DNA of 64,000 nucleotides from Taenia hydatigena (lineage: Eukaryota > Platyhelminthes > Cestoda > Cyclophyllidea > Taeniidae): the NCBI GenBank assembly GCA_036345935.2, contig JADWOT020001236.1, forward strand, positions 1 through 64,000, in the 5' to 3' direction. The stretch's first letter is position 1. Every line of letters begins with the position of its first letter. Positions 1-11,848 of the stretch are shown in pieces. The notes under the pieces were generated by a model that was not told where the DNA came from, did no database searches, and saw nothing but the letters and a program-made list of their open reading frames with translations. The position numbers and the translations under genes are program-made.

Positions 1-919
1 TTTCTACAAAAATATAAGAACATGCCCGAGTTCATAGTCAGCAGCTCATGAAGCTCATTATTCTTGTCATCGATAAGATGAAAACGATGTGCATAAGAGT
101 TGTCTGGCCTGTTAAGAGGTTTAGCCGCAACATCAGAGCGAGAGGGGTGGACTCTTTCGGCTAAGATGTGATGTGTCACCCAGCACAGAGTTTGCCACAT
201 GAAATGGCTAATGCATCGCTGCAACTTATAAGATTGTTCGAACATCGGTACCAATGATAACTGAATGCTTCTCTAATATTATTGAAGACCCGCGTCAACA
301 ATCATTGATGGCGGCTCAAATTCATAAATGTCATAACAACAGAGCCTGAAAGAAATCGATGACCAGAAGACGTGAGTGATAAAATTCAATTTATCTACTC
401 TACATGAACGACCATGCCAACTTCTACTTCCTTGTCATTAGGCACCTCATGCGATACCCACGTACATGTAGCCATAGGGTCTAGCGTCCTGCTGCCTGTG
501 TGCGCACTTTGGTGACCATGAGTTTGAGTCGTATCATCCAGATGAAATCGAGAAAATCTCACCGCTATATCATCACAGAGACAGTTTAACATAGTTCTAT
601 ACCAGTGCAATTCCTGCTAATCTGCTCTGCTTCAACACCCTGCGATATGCTATGCTGTGTTACGCTGCACCACATCACAGTATCGCGTGCATGCACCCAC
701 ATTTATCGCTGCCTCCTCTTTCCTCTCTCAGCATCCATATCCATCTCTACCTCCGCTACCTCACTGCTTACGCGTCAACCAGTTACTTAGTAATCATTCG
801 AGCACACATACATGCCGCGACTTGATGTGACTATTTAAGCCCAAATCGGTGATTTGTCATGTTGCTTGCACCAACCTGCTGAAGGACATATACTAAATTA
901 GAAGATGCAAGCATTGTAA
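1..919. other. Upstream flank, no gene recognised
   Basis: Only short open frames on both strands with no recognisable motif. No exon of the guanylate cyclase 5' end could be placed here, although re-inverting the neighbouring segment would make this its upstream side. Confidence 0.5.
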
Positions 920-988
920 GCGGGGTGGCGCAGTGGTAGCGCACTGAGTTTACGACCCAGAGGTCCGTGGATCAAAACCACGCCCTGC
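920..988 (+). tRNA. tRNA-Val(TAC)-like sequence, probably a pseudogene or SINE head
   Basis: Folds as a cloverleaf: acceptor GCGGGGT with CCCTGC, D-arm CGCAGTGGTAGCG, anticodon stem CTGAG/CCCAG with loop TTTACGA (anticodon TAC), and T-stem CGTGG/CCACG. The A-box is good. The T-loop is ATCAAAA rather than TTC-type, one anticodon-stem pair is mismatched and acceptor position 66 is missing, so it is more likely a decayed or SINE-derived copy than an active gene. Confidence 0.4.
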
Positions 989-1185
989 GAGTTAATCGTT
1001 TACTTATTCACGTGGTCGGGTATAGCTTCTTCTCGCATCGACGCCTCGTTTACCTGGCTTGCCAAAGCGATTCATTAAGTGTTCACCTGCCACTTCAATT
1101 TACTTCTCTATTTTTTCTATTCATGTGTTTGTATTCATGCATTTTTGAGATTGCATATAGTGGCACAGGATGCACTACTAAGTTG

Positions 1186-1363
1186 TTCTCCTTTTCTAGT
1201 TCATCCATTCGAGTTTTCACCTCTTCTTCCAGCCGACTCGAGTAGTTCTCCATCGTTTTGTACATGTGCTCTACAATGTTTGTTTTTCTTGCGAGATTGA
1301 GGAGGAGATCATGTGCAATAACAAACCTACTTCTCTCTGGTCATTCGTTGAATCTCTTCACTC
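1186..1363. repeat. Left arm of the 178-bp inverted repeat in the guanylate cyclase locus
   Basis: Read base by base, this is the exact reverse complement of 5893-6070. It covers the last part of the kinase-homology exon, a short intron (starts GTAGGTTTG) and the first 102 nt of the linker exon, all on the minus strand. To the left of 1186 the similarity stops abruptly, so this linker copy is incomplete. Confidence 0.97.
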
Positions 1364-4300
1364 AGTTCCTTGAATGTTGGTCTTAGTCCAGGATTGTCCG
1401 ACCATGCTCGCTCAACAATGGCTCTATAAGTTGGTGGGACACCCGTATCATGAAGCTGGGATGGAAAATCGAGCGGTGGTTCGTGGATGATTCGCCAGCA
1501 AAAAAAGGAAGTGTTCCAACGCAAGGTTACGCAACTCTCTTTAGGCCTTTGATAATGCACTTCTGTAGCAGCAGCCTATTTTGCATTTTCTTTGACAAAT
1601 CTTCGCTACACCGATGTATCAGATGCTAAATGCGGCAAATATTAGTAACTAACTCAAAAATACCCCGGTTGGCATAGCCGTTCCAGCAATGATCGTGATA
1701 GTCTTTACTTGTGCCTTCACTACACCATAAGTGAACAGTGCTAAGTCTCAATACATCTGAAATCCTTCTGTGAAGGCTTTGATAAACTCATAGTAATATC
1801 CTAAGGTGCGAAAAAATACTCACCCGTGGCCGAAAAGGGGGTTTTTCTTTGCTCCTGACGCGTTCTATAATCTCTTCTGCTGAAGCATCTTCCATTTCAT
1901 ATGGTTTCGTCTGACAGAAGACTTCGTACATTATTATACCGAATGCATAGACATCGCCCGGCTTGGTTCCAACTAACGCCAAGGTCTCATCACACAGTAG
2001 CTCAGGCGCTGCCCACAATTTTTCTGTGAATGAGATGCAATTTCGGAGGGTAATGAATGTAACTAACCTTCGGGGTTGGTTGAAGGACAACTGTCTGTCA
2101 AGTTGTAGATTTTAGGAATGCCAAAGTTGGTGATTTTTAAGACGTATCGGCAATTAACGACGCAATTGGCCGATTTGAGTCTTCCGTAAGCTTTGAGGCT
2201 TGTGCTGTGGAGGTACTCCATTCCATTATAACGTCATATCAGAGGTTGTAGTTACAAATATTGGAGAGAAGAGATGTGTTCAAATACCATAAGATAGCAT
2301 TGACTCACCCGAACCAAGTCAGTCATGAGAGAGACCTTGAAATCCCAGTCAAATGTGATGCTTTTGTTGTTGATAACATCCTACGCACGGAAACGCAGTA
2401 ACAGGTAAGTCGGCAGCATGTGTCGTGTATCGCTGAACTGAATGTCTGTTGCACATGAATGGAATCAGTGTTAGAGTTACGGACGAGTGTTTCTCTCCAA
2501 AGGCTGTTGTGCAGCATTTGCAAGGGGTGTGAGATTGGAGCATGGCAGTAGTCTTCATTGCCCTCTCATTTATAGTTCTGATGGCAATCCTTTAATTGGT
2601 GGAGAAAATCAGTTTTGGACGAACATTTTGAAGCATGTGGAACAGAACGAAAAGCATGGTGACTAGGTCAATGTTCTAAGAAGGGGCTAACACAAAGCAA
2701 CTCTGCTCGTTGTTGGAGGAGTCCTTTTGTGAGGATGTTTATGAAGCGCTTATGAAGTAAGTTTCTACTGTAGTTCACCGGTACGTTCCCATCCGTCGTG
2801 CCCAATATCCCGCCCTTTCTGGACCAATCTCAACTGTACTTCATGTCTATCCCTGTAAGTCAGCCAGTAGTCACGTTCTTGTGCATTGTGCCATAACTCA
2901 CACGAATTCGTCAGCAAATCGCTGATATCTTTAAAGGCATATGAGTGTGGAAAATGTTGAAAATGAAAGCAGTGATGTGGATGAGAGCTTTTGGCCAATT
3001 AAATGAGGTGGACTTATATCGTCACCTGAAGACTTCCCCGATGACAGCAGTGAAAAATAAGACTGAAGGACTGCGGCGTCACACAGCATCCCATGAAAGT
3101 ATTGACATTTTCGTGCCGAAATTCTCGCAGTCCCGCAAGGTAGTCGAGTAACCGTGAGCGCAGCGGTATGTGAGATAGGCCCAATTCCTTAACGTAGACT
3201 TGAACTTCCTAGAACAACAAGCCAAGCGAAAGAGGTAGCAAAAGCTGTTGTAACGCATCGCTTGAGGTAGAAACATCTGCGCAATAGCATGATGTGTACA
3301 GTTGGGAAACGCAAAATCATTTAGGTTTGTTCCTCTCACTTTAAGGTGGATCTCGGCTGCGATGGTGGGGGCAGTGCTACTTGCACAAACAATACAAGCA
3401 ATCGAGTACTTCTACAAACGATTATGTCGTGCTCAAGATTTTGCTTTTTCTTGAATGACCATCGTTAATTGAGTCGATTAATCTACTGCCGTCACACCTC
3501 GCACGACTCCACATTCCTGATAATAGAGCAATATGCGTCACTACTGATATAAAACAGAAGCAGTTAAAAAGGCAGCTGGAGGTGGTAAGCAAAGAGTTAA
3601 CGGGAGAGCTGCTGACATATAGGAGATGGCGAAATAGCCTGTTGACCGCGTTCAGCCACACCGAGTAGGAAGCATAGGGCAAGGTGTGCAAGTGATGCGT
3701 GCTGAAGCCAATACTAGACAATCAGTGATGCAAGGATTTCTTCGCCACGTTCTCGGACAAAAGAGGATAGCACATCCCATCCTGCATACCAGAAGTCGAC
3801 TCATCAAATTCCTCGCATTAGAGGGAGGGAGGAGGATGCACACTGCCTTATGCTCATCATCAGTGTCAAATGTCATCTTTCGACGCATGAATACAACCAT
3901 TCAATCCCATTCTGTTTTCGAGCACTACCTATCGGCTTTTAGAAGGAAAACACTCTTCCCTGATTACATGCTGCAGACCTAGTGTACATAACTCCATTGC
4001 ATTCCTCTTACTTCAAATAATTAATAACATTCGTATGCAGCACTAATTGAACACGACTAGAGCCATTAACACCTTGCACTTATATTTAACGCTGCCGACA
4101 CGGACATAACGTACATTTAGTTGAGCATGCCTTCCTTTTCGCAACCTTCGTAGAGGCTCTTCAATCATGCTCGACGCTGCAATCGAGGCTCGAGAAGTAG
4201 GCAGGAGTGCATAGAAGGAAGTACGGACAGCAACAACAACACTTTAAAGCTAAAAATATTCTTCGTTATTTAATTCTTCCGAAACATTCTTATGTCACCG

Positions 4301-5892
4301 CATTCACCCACCAGTGGGTTTCCATCGCCATCGCTGAATGTAAAATCGCCTTCCACAAAAACGAGTTTGAGTGAATTAAAGTGCCGGATCTTACACACAA
4401 TCCGTCTAAATTGACCACATCAGTGGAGATGCACAATTCGCTCTACCTGTATACCGACACAATTGCCAAGTAGATAAGACCAACGTTGAACAATCCAAGT
4501 AGATTTATCAGTAGAATAGTTTGTACTGGCTCTAAAGGATAGATACGCAGCAAGAAAGGAAATGAAATCTGGTGGTAGTCTAGATTTACTCTTATCGCAT
4601 ACCAATTCCACAAGGCGCAAGTAAGTAGCATATACGTTGAGGTCCGCGTCCATCGCCTGGCCACTTCATTGTACTCCTTGGCTGGGAGAGCATTAGTGGA
4701 TGATGGATGACATCAATGAGATTGAAGATGTCTGCATATCTCTTTGCTTGGACTCCAATATTAGCCATCTCAGTGACGTTTGACTTGAGGGAGAAGAGGA
4801 GGAGGTCGAAGATGCCTTGCGAGGTATCGCCATTTTCAATTTGGTAATGGAAGGTGATGGAGGGCAGTGTAGGCAATTTGATATGTGAGAGGGTGCGCAG
4901 TGGTTCAAAAAGACTAGGAGAGGGGGCGATAATGCTACCACCCTCTTGCAGCAATTGGACTTGAATCAGTCGCATTGCTAGCGCTGCTCCACCGGCCACT
5001 GAGAGGTTGATTCGCTGCCAAGAGGAAACCAACTCGTCAGCGCACAAGAAATCCTCTATGCTCTCATGCGTATATTCATGAGTAGGAGTGAGTTTACTGC
5101 TAGAGGTAGCACCCACGCTCTCTTCCTCCTCCATTAAACATGGGTTGGGTGTTGAAATACGTTACTGTTAAAGTTAATGGCTGAATTTACCTGTGTGAAC
5201 ACCAGCCTCATCTCCTCCTATTCACCCTGGAAGTTATGACATTGCGCTGCTTTTTGGGATGCCTTTTAACTAAAGTATTAAGGATTTTACAGGTAGACAT
5301 CGATTTGAAAGCGGCAGTGTGTGCAATAAAACGGATCTGCGAACCACCTGTTCTTAGTGCATCACCTCATAACTAAAATCATGTTGGTGGCGCAGTTATT
5401 TACGGCAATCGGAGTTTGGCGCCGCAAATTGCAAAATCACCTAAAGGATGCACGATTTGTGTTACCTTCGTGTAGTTGAAATGTAGGAGAAATGTAGAAT
5501 GAGGGCGAAGTGATGCAGATTACCTCCTTATACGGTACTGACGCCTCGTCGTATCTGGTGCCCCTGGGCAGTGCTGTGACAACGATGAGCGAATGACCAG
5601 CAGCCCATGTGGGTCCAGCTCGAGACAAATGCGCTCCCCATGCACGCAAGGCATCGTAAGTAAGCATATCCGTGGGATCCACGTGTATGAGTGCGATCCG
5701 CCCTTGCTTAATTCTGCCGAAGTTTTTAACGCCCACTACGAATTTCACTGCCAGTTCTGGTCTTGCTAATATCAGCGCCACTGAAAAAGAGGTTTAAGCG
5801 AGTAAAGAAGGGAAGCAACTCACATGGGGACCAAAGTGATCGCTTATCGTCCAAATGATCTTCAAATGGCTCTAGTAATCTCGTAAAGTGAA
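1186..5892 (-). CDS. Receptor guanylate cyclase, N-terminal half (extracellular, transmembrane and kinase-homology exons), cut at both ends
   Basis: Membrane guanylate cyclases make cGMP from GTP and have an extracellular ligand region, one membrane span, a kinase-homology domain, a coiled-coil linker and a cyclase domain. Exons seen, in minus-strand order: 5892-5824 (cut at its 5' end); 5780-5524 after a 43-nt intron; about 5134-4636, ending in KWPGDGRGP, the W-P-G-type stretch seen just before the membrane in this family; 4531-4447, one hydrophobic span (about TILLINLLGLFNVGLIYLAI); 2380-2309; about 2224-2068 (YLHSTSLKAYGRLKSANCVV); 2023-1824 (KLWAAPELL, GDVYAFGIIMYEV); 1536-1331 (RAWSDNPGLRPTFKEL); 1287-1186 (start of the linker). 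Splice phases fit across most junctions. The usual kinase HRD and DFG positions read YGR and NFG, so it is a pseudokinase, as expected. No exon for the N-lobe of the kinase-homology domain was found in 4446-2381. The acceptor of the 5134 exon is uncertain. The coding sequence stops at the inverted-repeat edge on each side. Confidence 0.85.
2381..4446 (-). other. Long intron region of the guanylate cyclase N-terminal half
   Basis: Lies between the membrane-span exon (ends 4447) and the first recognised kinase-homology exon (starts 2380). The family would need juxtamembrane and kinase N-lobe exons here. Short minus-strand open frames exist (for example 2998-2765) but none shows a convincing family motif. 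Confidence 0.5.
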
Positions 5893-6070
5893 GAGTGAAG
5901 AGATTCAACGAATGACCAGAGAGAAGTAGGTTTGTTATTGCACATGATCTCCTCCTCAATCTCGCAAGAAAAACAAACATTGTAGAGCACATGTACAAAA
6001 CGATGGAGAACTACTCGAGTCGGCTGGAAGAAGAGGTGAAAACTCGAATGGATGAACTAGAAAAGGAGAA
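5893..6070. repeat. Right arm of the 178-bp inverted repeat in the guanylate cyclase locus
   Basis: Exact reverse complement of 1186-1363. Its right end runs without a break into the rest of the linker exon and the cyclase domain, so this is the working linker copy. Its left part (5893-5925) is an orphan 3' end of the kinase-homology exon on the plus strand. Immediately left of 5893 an extracellular-domain exon on the other strand is cut off. Confidence 0.97.
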
Positions 6071-7746
6071 GAGGAAGAAGGATCCTCTCATCTGCCGTTT
6101 GCTCCCTCCGTGAGTTTCCTGTCACATGATTCCTGGCCGGCGGTAATGACTGTTAGAATTACACATTTCGGCTTTGAATTTGTGTACGATCACGCAAATG
6201 TAGAGTCTGAGCAACATGCGAGTGGAAGAGTGATGCTAAGTTGGGATTGTAGAGTTGTGGCGGAAGCATTAAAGGCGGGAGTTGCAGTGGCGCCTGAGAC
6301 CTACGATGAGGTGTCGATCTACATTAGCGACATCGTTGGCTTTACAACTATTTCAGCGATGTCCACGCCACTACAGGTTGTTGATCTTCTCAATGACCTG
6401 TACACACTGTTTGACAGGACGATTGCACACTACGACGCCTACAAGGTAGGTTTGATTTGAGACGCCTGAGTCTACTCATGGGCACAATTTAGACCCCAAC
6501 TCAGCACATTTGATAAAGAAAACAAGTGTTTTGCTTCACTTACTTACCTTGATGGCGTTGCCCAAATCACGGTTCGCTAAGTAAGCAGGATCTCACTAAG
6601 GTTAAAGAAATGCGAGCTGTGAATCGGCCGTTTGTTTTGTCCAAATAAGATGGTATTCAAGCATGTGTAGCAAATAGTTAATCGAGGTGGCAGGGTCTTA
6701 AGCTGCGTCTCTTTGCTCATTAGTCTAATCAACACCTGCGTCTCTCTCGCTAAAGCACGAACATAGACTGAACAGAAGTGCTCAAAGTGCTGGTTGATTG
6801 ACGCTGAATCTGTGCATTGTAGGTGGAGACGACAGGAGACGCCTACATGGTGACTGCGGGATTGCCAGTCCGTAATGGACGACGCCATGCAGCTGAGGTC
6901 GCCACGATGGCCCTCCACCTGCTCAGTGTTTGTGGCACCTTCACCATTAAGCACTTACCGCAGGTCCCCTTTAGGCTGCGCATCGGTCTGCATAGCGGTT
7001 AGTTGGATTTGCATCTGATCCTGTCCCCTTTCTAATCTGCGCGTGCAAGGTACGCATCAACTTGTTCTAATGAATGCCGACGACACTTGAGCAATGTCTT
7101 TGGCCAAAGCGTATTCTGAGGCTGGAATTTAAAGCTGCATTTAGACCGTCAATCTGATGTCCCTACGCTGGCTTCGTGCTGTTGTCCATGCGTAACACAG
7201 GCTAATGCATTCTCATAGAATCGCAGCTTCGCATTTGATCTTCTTCATGTATCAGTTTCACTGTCATCAAACAGGTAACAAGTGCCGAGATCTATAAGCC
7301 ATTTTAAAGCTCTAGCCTACTGGTATACAGAATGATTTCAAAATCACACTTTAATTGGAACTGCAAAACATGCGTCTTGCTGCATGGCATTGAGGAAAGA
7401 CTCTTTTTTCCTTTTGCAGGACCTTGTGTTGCCGGTGTCGTAGGACTTACAATGCCTCGTTACTGCTTCTTTGGCGATACCGTTAATCAGGCACTGAAAA
7501 TGGAGTCGTCTGGAGCCGGTTGGTAAAATTTTCCTTGACCTCCTTTCCACTTACCGCCATCTTAACGTAAAACACATCCACTTCAGCGAGAAGATAAAAG
7601 GAATATTGTATGAAATCGGAGGCTGTCATGTTGAATATTGCGGCTCAGTGGAATTCGGGTGTGGTGTGGAAACAACAACTTATTGGCTCACTAGCAGTGA
7701 CAACTTCCGCAAGTCTTTGCCTCAGCCTCCTCCAATAACAATGTAA
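5969..7746 (+). CDS. Receptor guanylate cyclase, C-terminal half (coiled-coil linker and cyclase catalytic domain)
   Basis: Five exons with consistent phases: 5969-6109, 6253-6445, 6823-6997, 7420-7522 and 7587-7746. The first encodes a charged coiled-coil linker ([19 protein letters not shown]). The others form a class III nucleotide cyclase domain. Both metal-binding aspartates are present (YISDIVGF and GDAYMV), and so are the guanine-selecting Glu (VETTGDAYM) and Cys ([11 protein letters not shown]). The usual Asn-xxx-Arg motif reads NQALK, so the transition-state Arg is Lys. The penultimate exon uses donor GTAAAA at 7523 and the last uses acceptor CAG at 7584-7586; this choice drops a few family residues (around KIHLS) whose coding sequence lies just before the acceptor. 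The frame ends TAA at 7744-7746, though GTAAGC there could also be a donor. No extracellular or kinase exon precedes it on this strand; they lie inverted at 5892-1186. Confidence 0.88.
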
Positions 7747-10700
7747 GCATTATTAACTTCTAAGCAACGGATTCTTGCAAATCGGTTCTACATATTCCTA
7801 CTTGAACTGTATTTACTTAATGAAGCATTATTTTAAGCAGTTGCGTGGGCAACAGGTGATGAATGGACCTTTTCTGACTAGGACTCTCAAGAGTTTCCAT
7901 CGGCTTACCTAAGCGCGGAATTCGTGGACAAAATACCCACAATAGGCTGACGGGTGATAGTAGATGGCGTTGAAATGCGATAATAGTATTGTAGCGGAAA
8001 TCCCACTGCTAGTCAGCTGATAAGGTGGATGAGCTACGTTAGACATGAGCAAATTAGACGTGTACACTTGCTTGAAGTGAGGTAAACTACATCCTCTCGT
8101 AGTGATAATTTGGATGGTTCAATTGCTGATCCTCTCATCACTGTGGGCGTGCTAATGCTCGTGCACCGTGCGCAGAAATATCACAATCGCTCACCATGGC
8201 ACACCTGACTCAATTCTATCTATCACCTGTCAAGAAACACCATGTAGTGCAATGCACGTATTGTTTTCTATTTTTTGTGTTGCAGTGGAGAACGTCATGG
8301 GTGAGTTGCACTGCAGACGTCATCATTTTCTTTACCCACAGTTTACAATTTTCCTTCCTTTCCCTGCACACTATTGGTAAGTGTTTTGCGTGGCTGCAGT
8401 TCAACTACTGAAGGTCCTTTTACGACTCCGTGATGCGCCATCTCTTTGCCCTACATATTCTGTGGTCAAGCAAACACTGCGCCCATGAGATCACATTGGT
8501 CGGCGTAAGACACATTGGAAACACAGAGAAGCTGCAAGTTAGGCAACAACTAATTCAGCCTCCGCAGGACACATTGGCTCGGGAAGTCTATAACGGACCC
8601 ATCAATGACAACTTCCAATTGCACATTGTCGTTCGTCCCAGCCGTCGAGATCACATGCGGTGGCCATGCAAGACATTGTTTGTTCAAACCTGCATTGTCA
8701 TGCCATATCAGGCTTTGGACTGAATGACTAGTCTTAGCGACTCATGCTCCTTCTCGAGAAGCCTGTCTTAGATAAGTTCAAGGTGCGCAGATTTTAAATT
8801 TTCAAGGCCGTATTTGCTACTCTTCCTTAGAAAGCAAATGATCATGTTAGCGCTCAACGAAGTGTCACTTGTCTACCCACTCACACAGGGAGAAGCAAAG
8901 GAGAACTGCATTATAGAGAGAATGAAGCGGTGGGTGAAGCGGAGATGCAGAATGAATATTTGAGGCATTGCTCAAAGTTTAGTCATTCCACCTATTTTCA
9001 TAGCAAGTGCTGCAACACAAATGGCATTTTTAAATACCAGTCTGTAGTCCCTTAAGTTGCCAATTGGTGAGCAAATAGTCTTCCACCAAACCGACACCCT
9101 TATGGCATTGGTCAATGAGGTGATGAGTGCAAAACTGTTAGTTTTTTGGACTCATTGTGTGTCACTTGCTAATGCATGGCAGATGAACGAACCACATATG
9201 ATCGATAGCTTCCACAAATGTGATTTGGACGTGGGTCCAGATTGTGGTGAACTGCCTCATGATCATCAATCATGCCTATGCATTGATGAAGGCTTTTAGA
9301 CACATGATTGGCTTCCATCAGTTTGAAGTGCTACTCTCCAGACTGGAAACAAGCATCCCGCTATACCTGGTGCACTGTATATCCAACTTATGGATTTTCG
9401 TAACTAAGTAATTTCTAGTTGCACTATTTTAACACTCGTCTTACCGAAATGATATAAGCTGAAATTCGGCCATGTAATTGGTCCAGATCGTTTCCTGTGG
9501 TAGAAAGGCAGTCAATAGAAAACTAGCAGTCACTGCTGGATATGTATGAGACCACAGGGTATGTTGCTTTTCGATTCTTCAAAACCAAATTTCGACCCCT
9601 TCTTCCTGGAATTTTCAATGACCTTGAAGTTGACACCTCCAATGAACGATTTTGCCTAACCTATGCCTTTATATACGCAGTCGTCAAACGTGCTACCACT
9701 TCCTCAAAGCTCAAACTTGGCTAGAATTAAACTGTTATACGCCCTGTTCCATAGAATGATAATTATGTCTACAGCAGTCATGACATTTCCAAATCATGTC
9801 GGCTTGTATGTGAGACACCTGCTTTGTGGTGTCTTCGTCGTCTGATTGTTTTGTTTGTGAACTTGGCAGGCCTCAAGTTCACGCATACAAATGCAATTTT
9901 CTGACTGCTATGATATTGACAAGTCGACTTGTAGCATGGCTAGTGCAGTGGGCTGCTGTTTCATCCATCCCTTACTATCTCGTCTTTCTTCTCCTAAGTT
10001 AGTCTACGTGTATTCTGAAGGAGTGAATTACCTTCCTCCGTAAAATGTTCATCATGGATAACGCAGTGAATTTTGCTTTTTTTATTTGCCTTATACGACA
10101 AATTCTCAGTGGTTTTAAGCCCATTACCAATCGTTGCTATTCTCTACAGCATTGCGAGTGCTCCTTATTTCAGTTAAGAGGTACATTTATCCGATTTTAG
10201 GTGTTGTTACCTGAACTTGACAAAGACGTCAGATCTATTTTGCGCTACTCTTTGGCAGTTAGCCTTTTGAAGGCATCCGAGCTCTGGCAAACTATCGAAC
10301 AGCACTGTATGACGAAGGCACCTGGTGCGGTTACATCATTAATCAATATTGAACCATCTGCCATTCATTAATGTAGCCTTACACCTGCTAAAACTAATCA
10401 AAGCGCCAAGTAGACAAGCTGTGTGCACACTGTAGGCAAAATAGCCGCTACAAATCCTCAAATCCGTGGTTTAAATGGGACGTCTAAGAACGTTGAAATA
10501 TACTTACTTCAAAAGTGTTTGTTGCGCATCAGACTGCTTCCGCTCATATAAACCAGTGAATCAGTCTGACCGACTACTCTCATGGGATCGTAAAAGTTGA
10601 CATGGTACGCATGTGCCATGGCGAATCAGTGAATATGGTGTTGCAGTTCATGTTTACTACTGGTTCTCTTTCATCAAGCGGCAGATATGAATTCTTCGCC

Positions 10701-11413
10701 TTGTCTTCTTTTTTAAGACAGAGAGGACTGAAATGGTTGCGGATTTATGGTGGGAAAAATAAAAAACATAAGGAATGAGCTATAGAGGCACCAGAATTAA
10801 AGTTAGACACGCAAGCAATTTGAAAGTTTGTGAAGCCACAGAGATGTACAGACAAACAGAGCAGTTGCACACCCTCTCCAGCTTCGGTGCGGATGAATAG
10901 AATGCACCCATTACCAATGCGAGAGGCTCTGGTATAGAAAAGGAGGTCATTAAAGCAGGCAATGCATAAAAGCGGTTACCAAAAGAAGGCGGCTTCTAGG
11001 ATTCTGGTGACACAATTTTGCGTGGATTCTTGATTCGCCTCCAGTCTGTGTTTTGTTGAGATATAGTGACTCATGTCATGATGTACAGTTGATCTGTTGG
11101 TCGAATCCTATAGCAGTTAGATGTACAATAAACAATTAATTAACTTTAATGATGTGAGAACACGCCTCAAGCTAGCAAAAGGATTAAAGTATTTCTAACC
11201 CCGACCACACGTTTCGTTTATTGCAATGACAGTGGCTTGCAGCAGTGTGAGAGTTGGACAACAACTTGTAATGGCATGGTTAATACAGCAGTCGAGTCGT
11301 AAAAACCGTCGAACTACGAAACGGAAAGATGATCTCCCATGCCTTCACTCGTTCTCTTTTAACAATAAAAGCAATTGGAATGCATCAGTATGCGACCGTA
11401 ATCAGCCCTGAAT
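7747..11413. other. Non-coding stretch between convergent genes
   Basis: Follows the cyclase stop codon on the plus strand and precedes the stop of a minus-strand exon at 11414. Only short open frames on both strands; no domain, RNA gene or clear repeat recognised. Confidence 0.5.
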
Positions 11414-11608
11414 CTAGAGTAGACCGAACTGAGGAGTACTGTCTTGTGTGTTGGAAAGTGGGAGGCATGTAGTGAGGAGTCCTACCACAATGTTTAGTGG
11501 GATGGAAACGAGGCCCATGCCAAACGCAACACACCACCTGTAGGCGAGACTCATAAATAAAGGGTAGACAAAGATGTGTCGAAGACACCAAGACCCACTG
11601 GTGATGGT
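11414..11608 (-). CDS. Candidate terminal exon, membrane-like C-terminus, unknown protein
   Basis: After the acceptor CTGCAG the frame is open for 64 codons and ends TAG at 11414. The product is strongly hydrophobic in the middle (HIFVYPLFMSLAYRWCVAFG followed by MGLVSIPLNIVVGLL), suggesting one or two membrane spans, with a short polar tail (NTQDSTPQFGLL). Its start phase matches the candidate exon ending at 11666, with a 57-nt intron between. Not recognised as a named family. Confidence 0.42.
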   Translation of the reverse strand, partial: TITSGSWCLRHIFVYPLFMSLAYRWCVAFGMGLVSIPLNIVVGLLTTCLPLSNTQDSTPQFGLL

Positions 11609-11665
11609 CTGCAGCTTTAGTCAAAAGAATTCTGAAATAGCTCTCATTGCACCTCTTATACCTAC

Positions 11666-11772
11666 GTCAATGTGTACACAACCATCATTACGGGTTTTGC
11701 TTTCCATGCGCCTGGCAAACAAATGAAACCTATTCGGTTGTGCCTTGTGTGACAGCTCTGATGCGCACTGAA
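11666..11772 (-). CDS. Candidate exon preceding the 11608-11414 terminal exon
   Basis: The open frame extends up to 11848; 11772 is the nearest AG acceptor. The donor is GTAGGT at 11665, in phase 0 with the next exon. The product is polar and basic (HLFARRMESKTRNDGCVHID). If real, it joins a basic segment directly to the hydrophobic C-terminus. The acceptor is the weakest element. Confidence 0.35.
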
Positions 11773-11848
11773 CTTTGATGCACCACAACAAACTAGGGTG
11801 GACATGTAGGGCAGTTGATAATGAAGTAGTGGATGCAATCGGTAGCAA

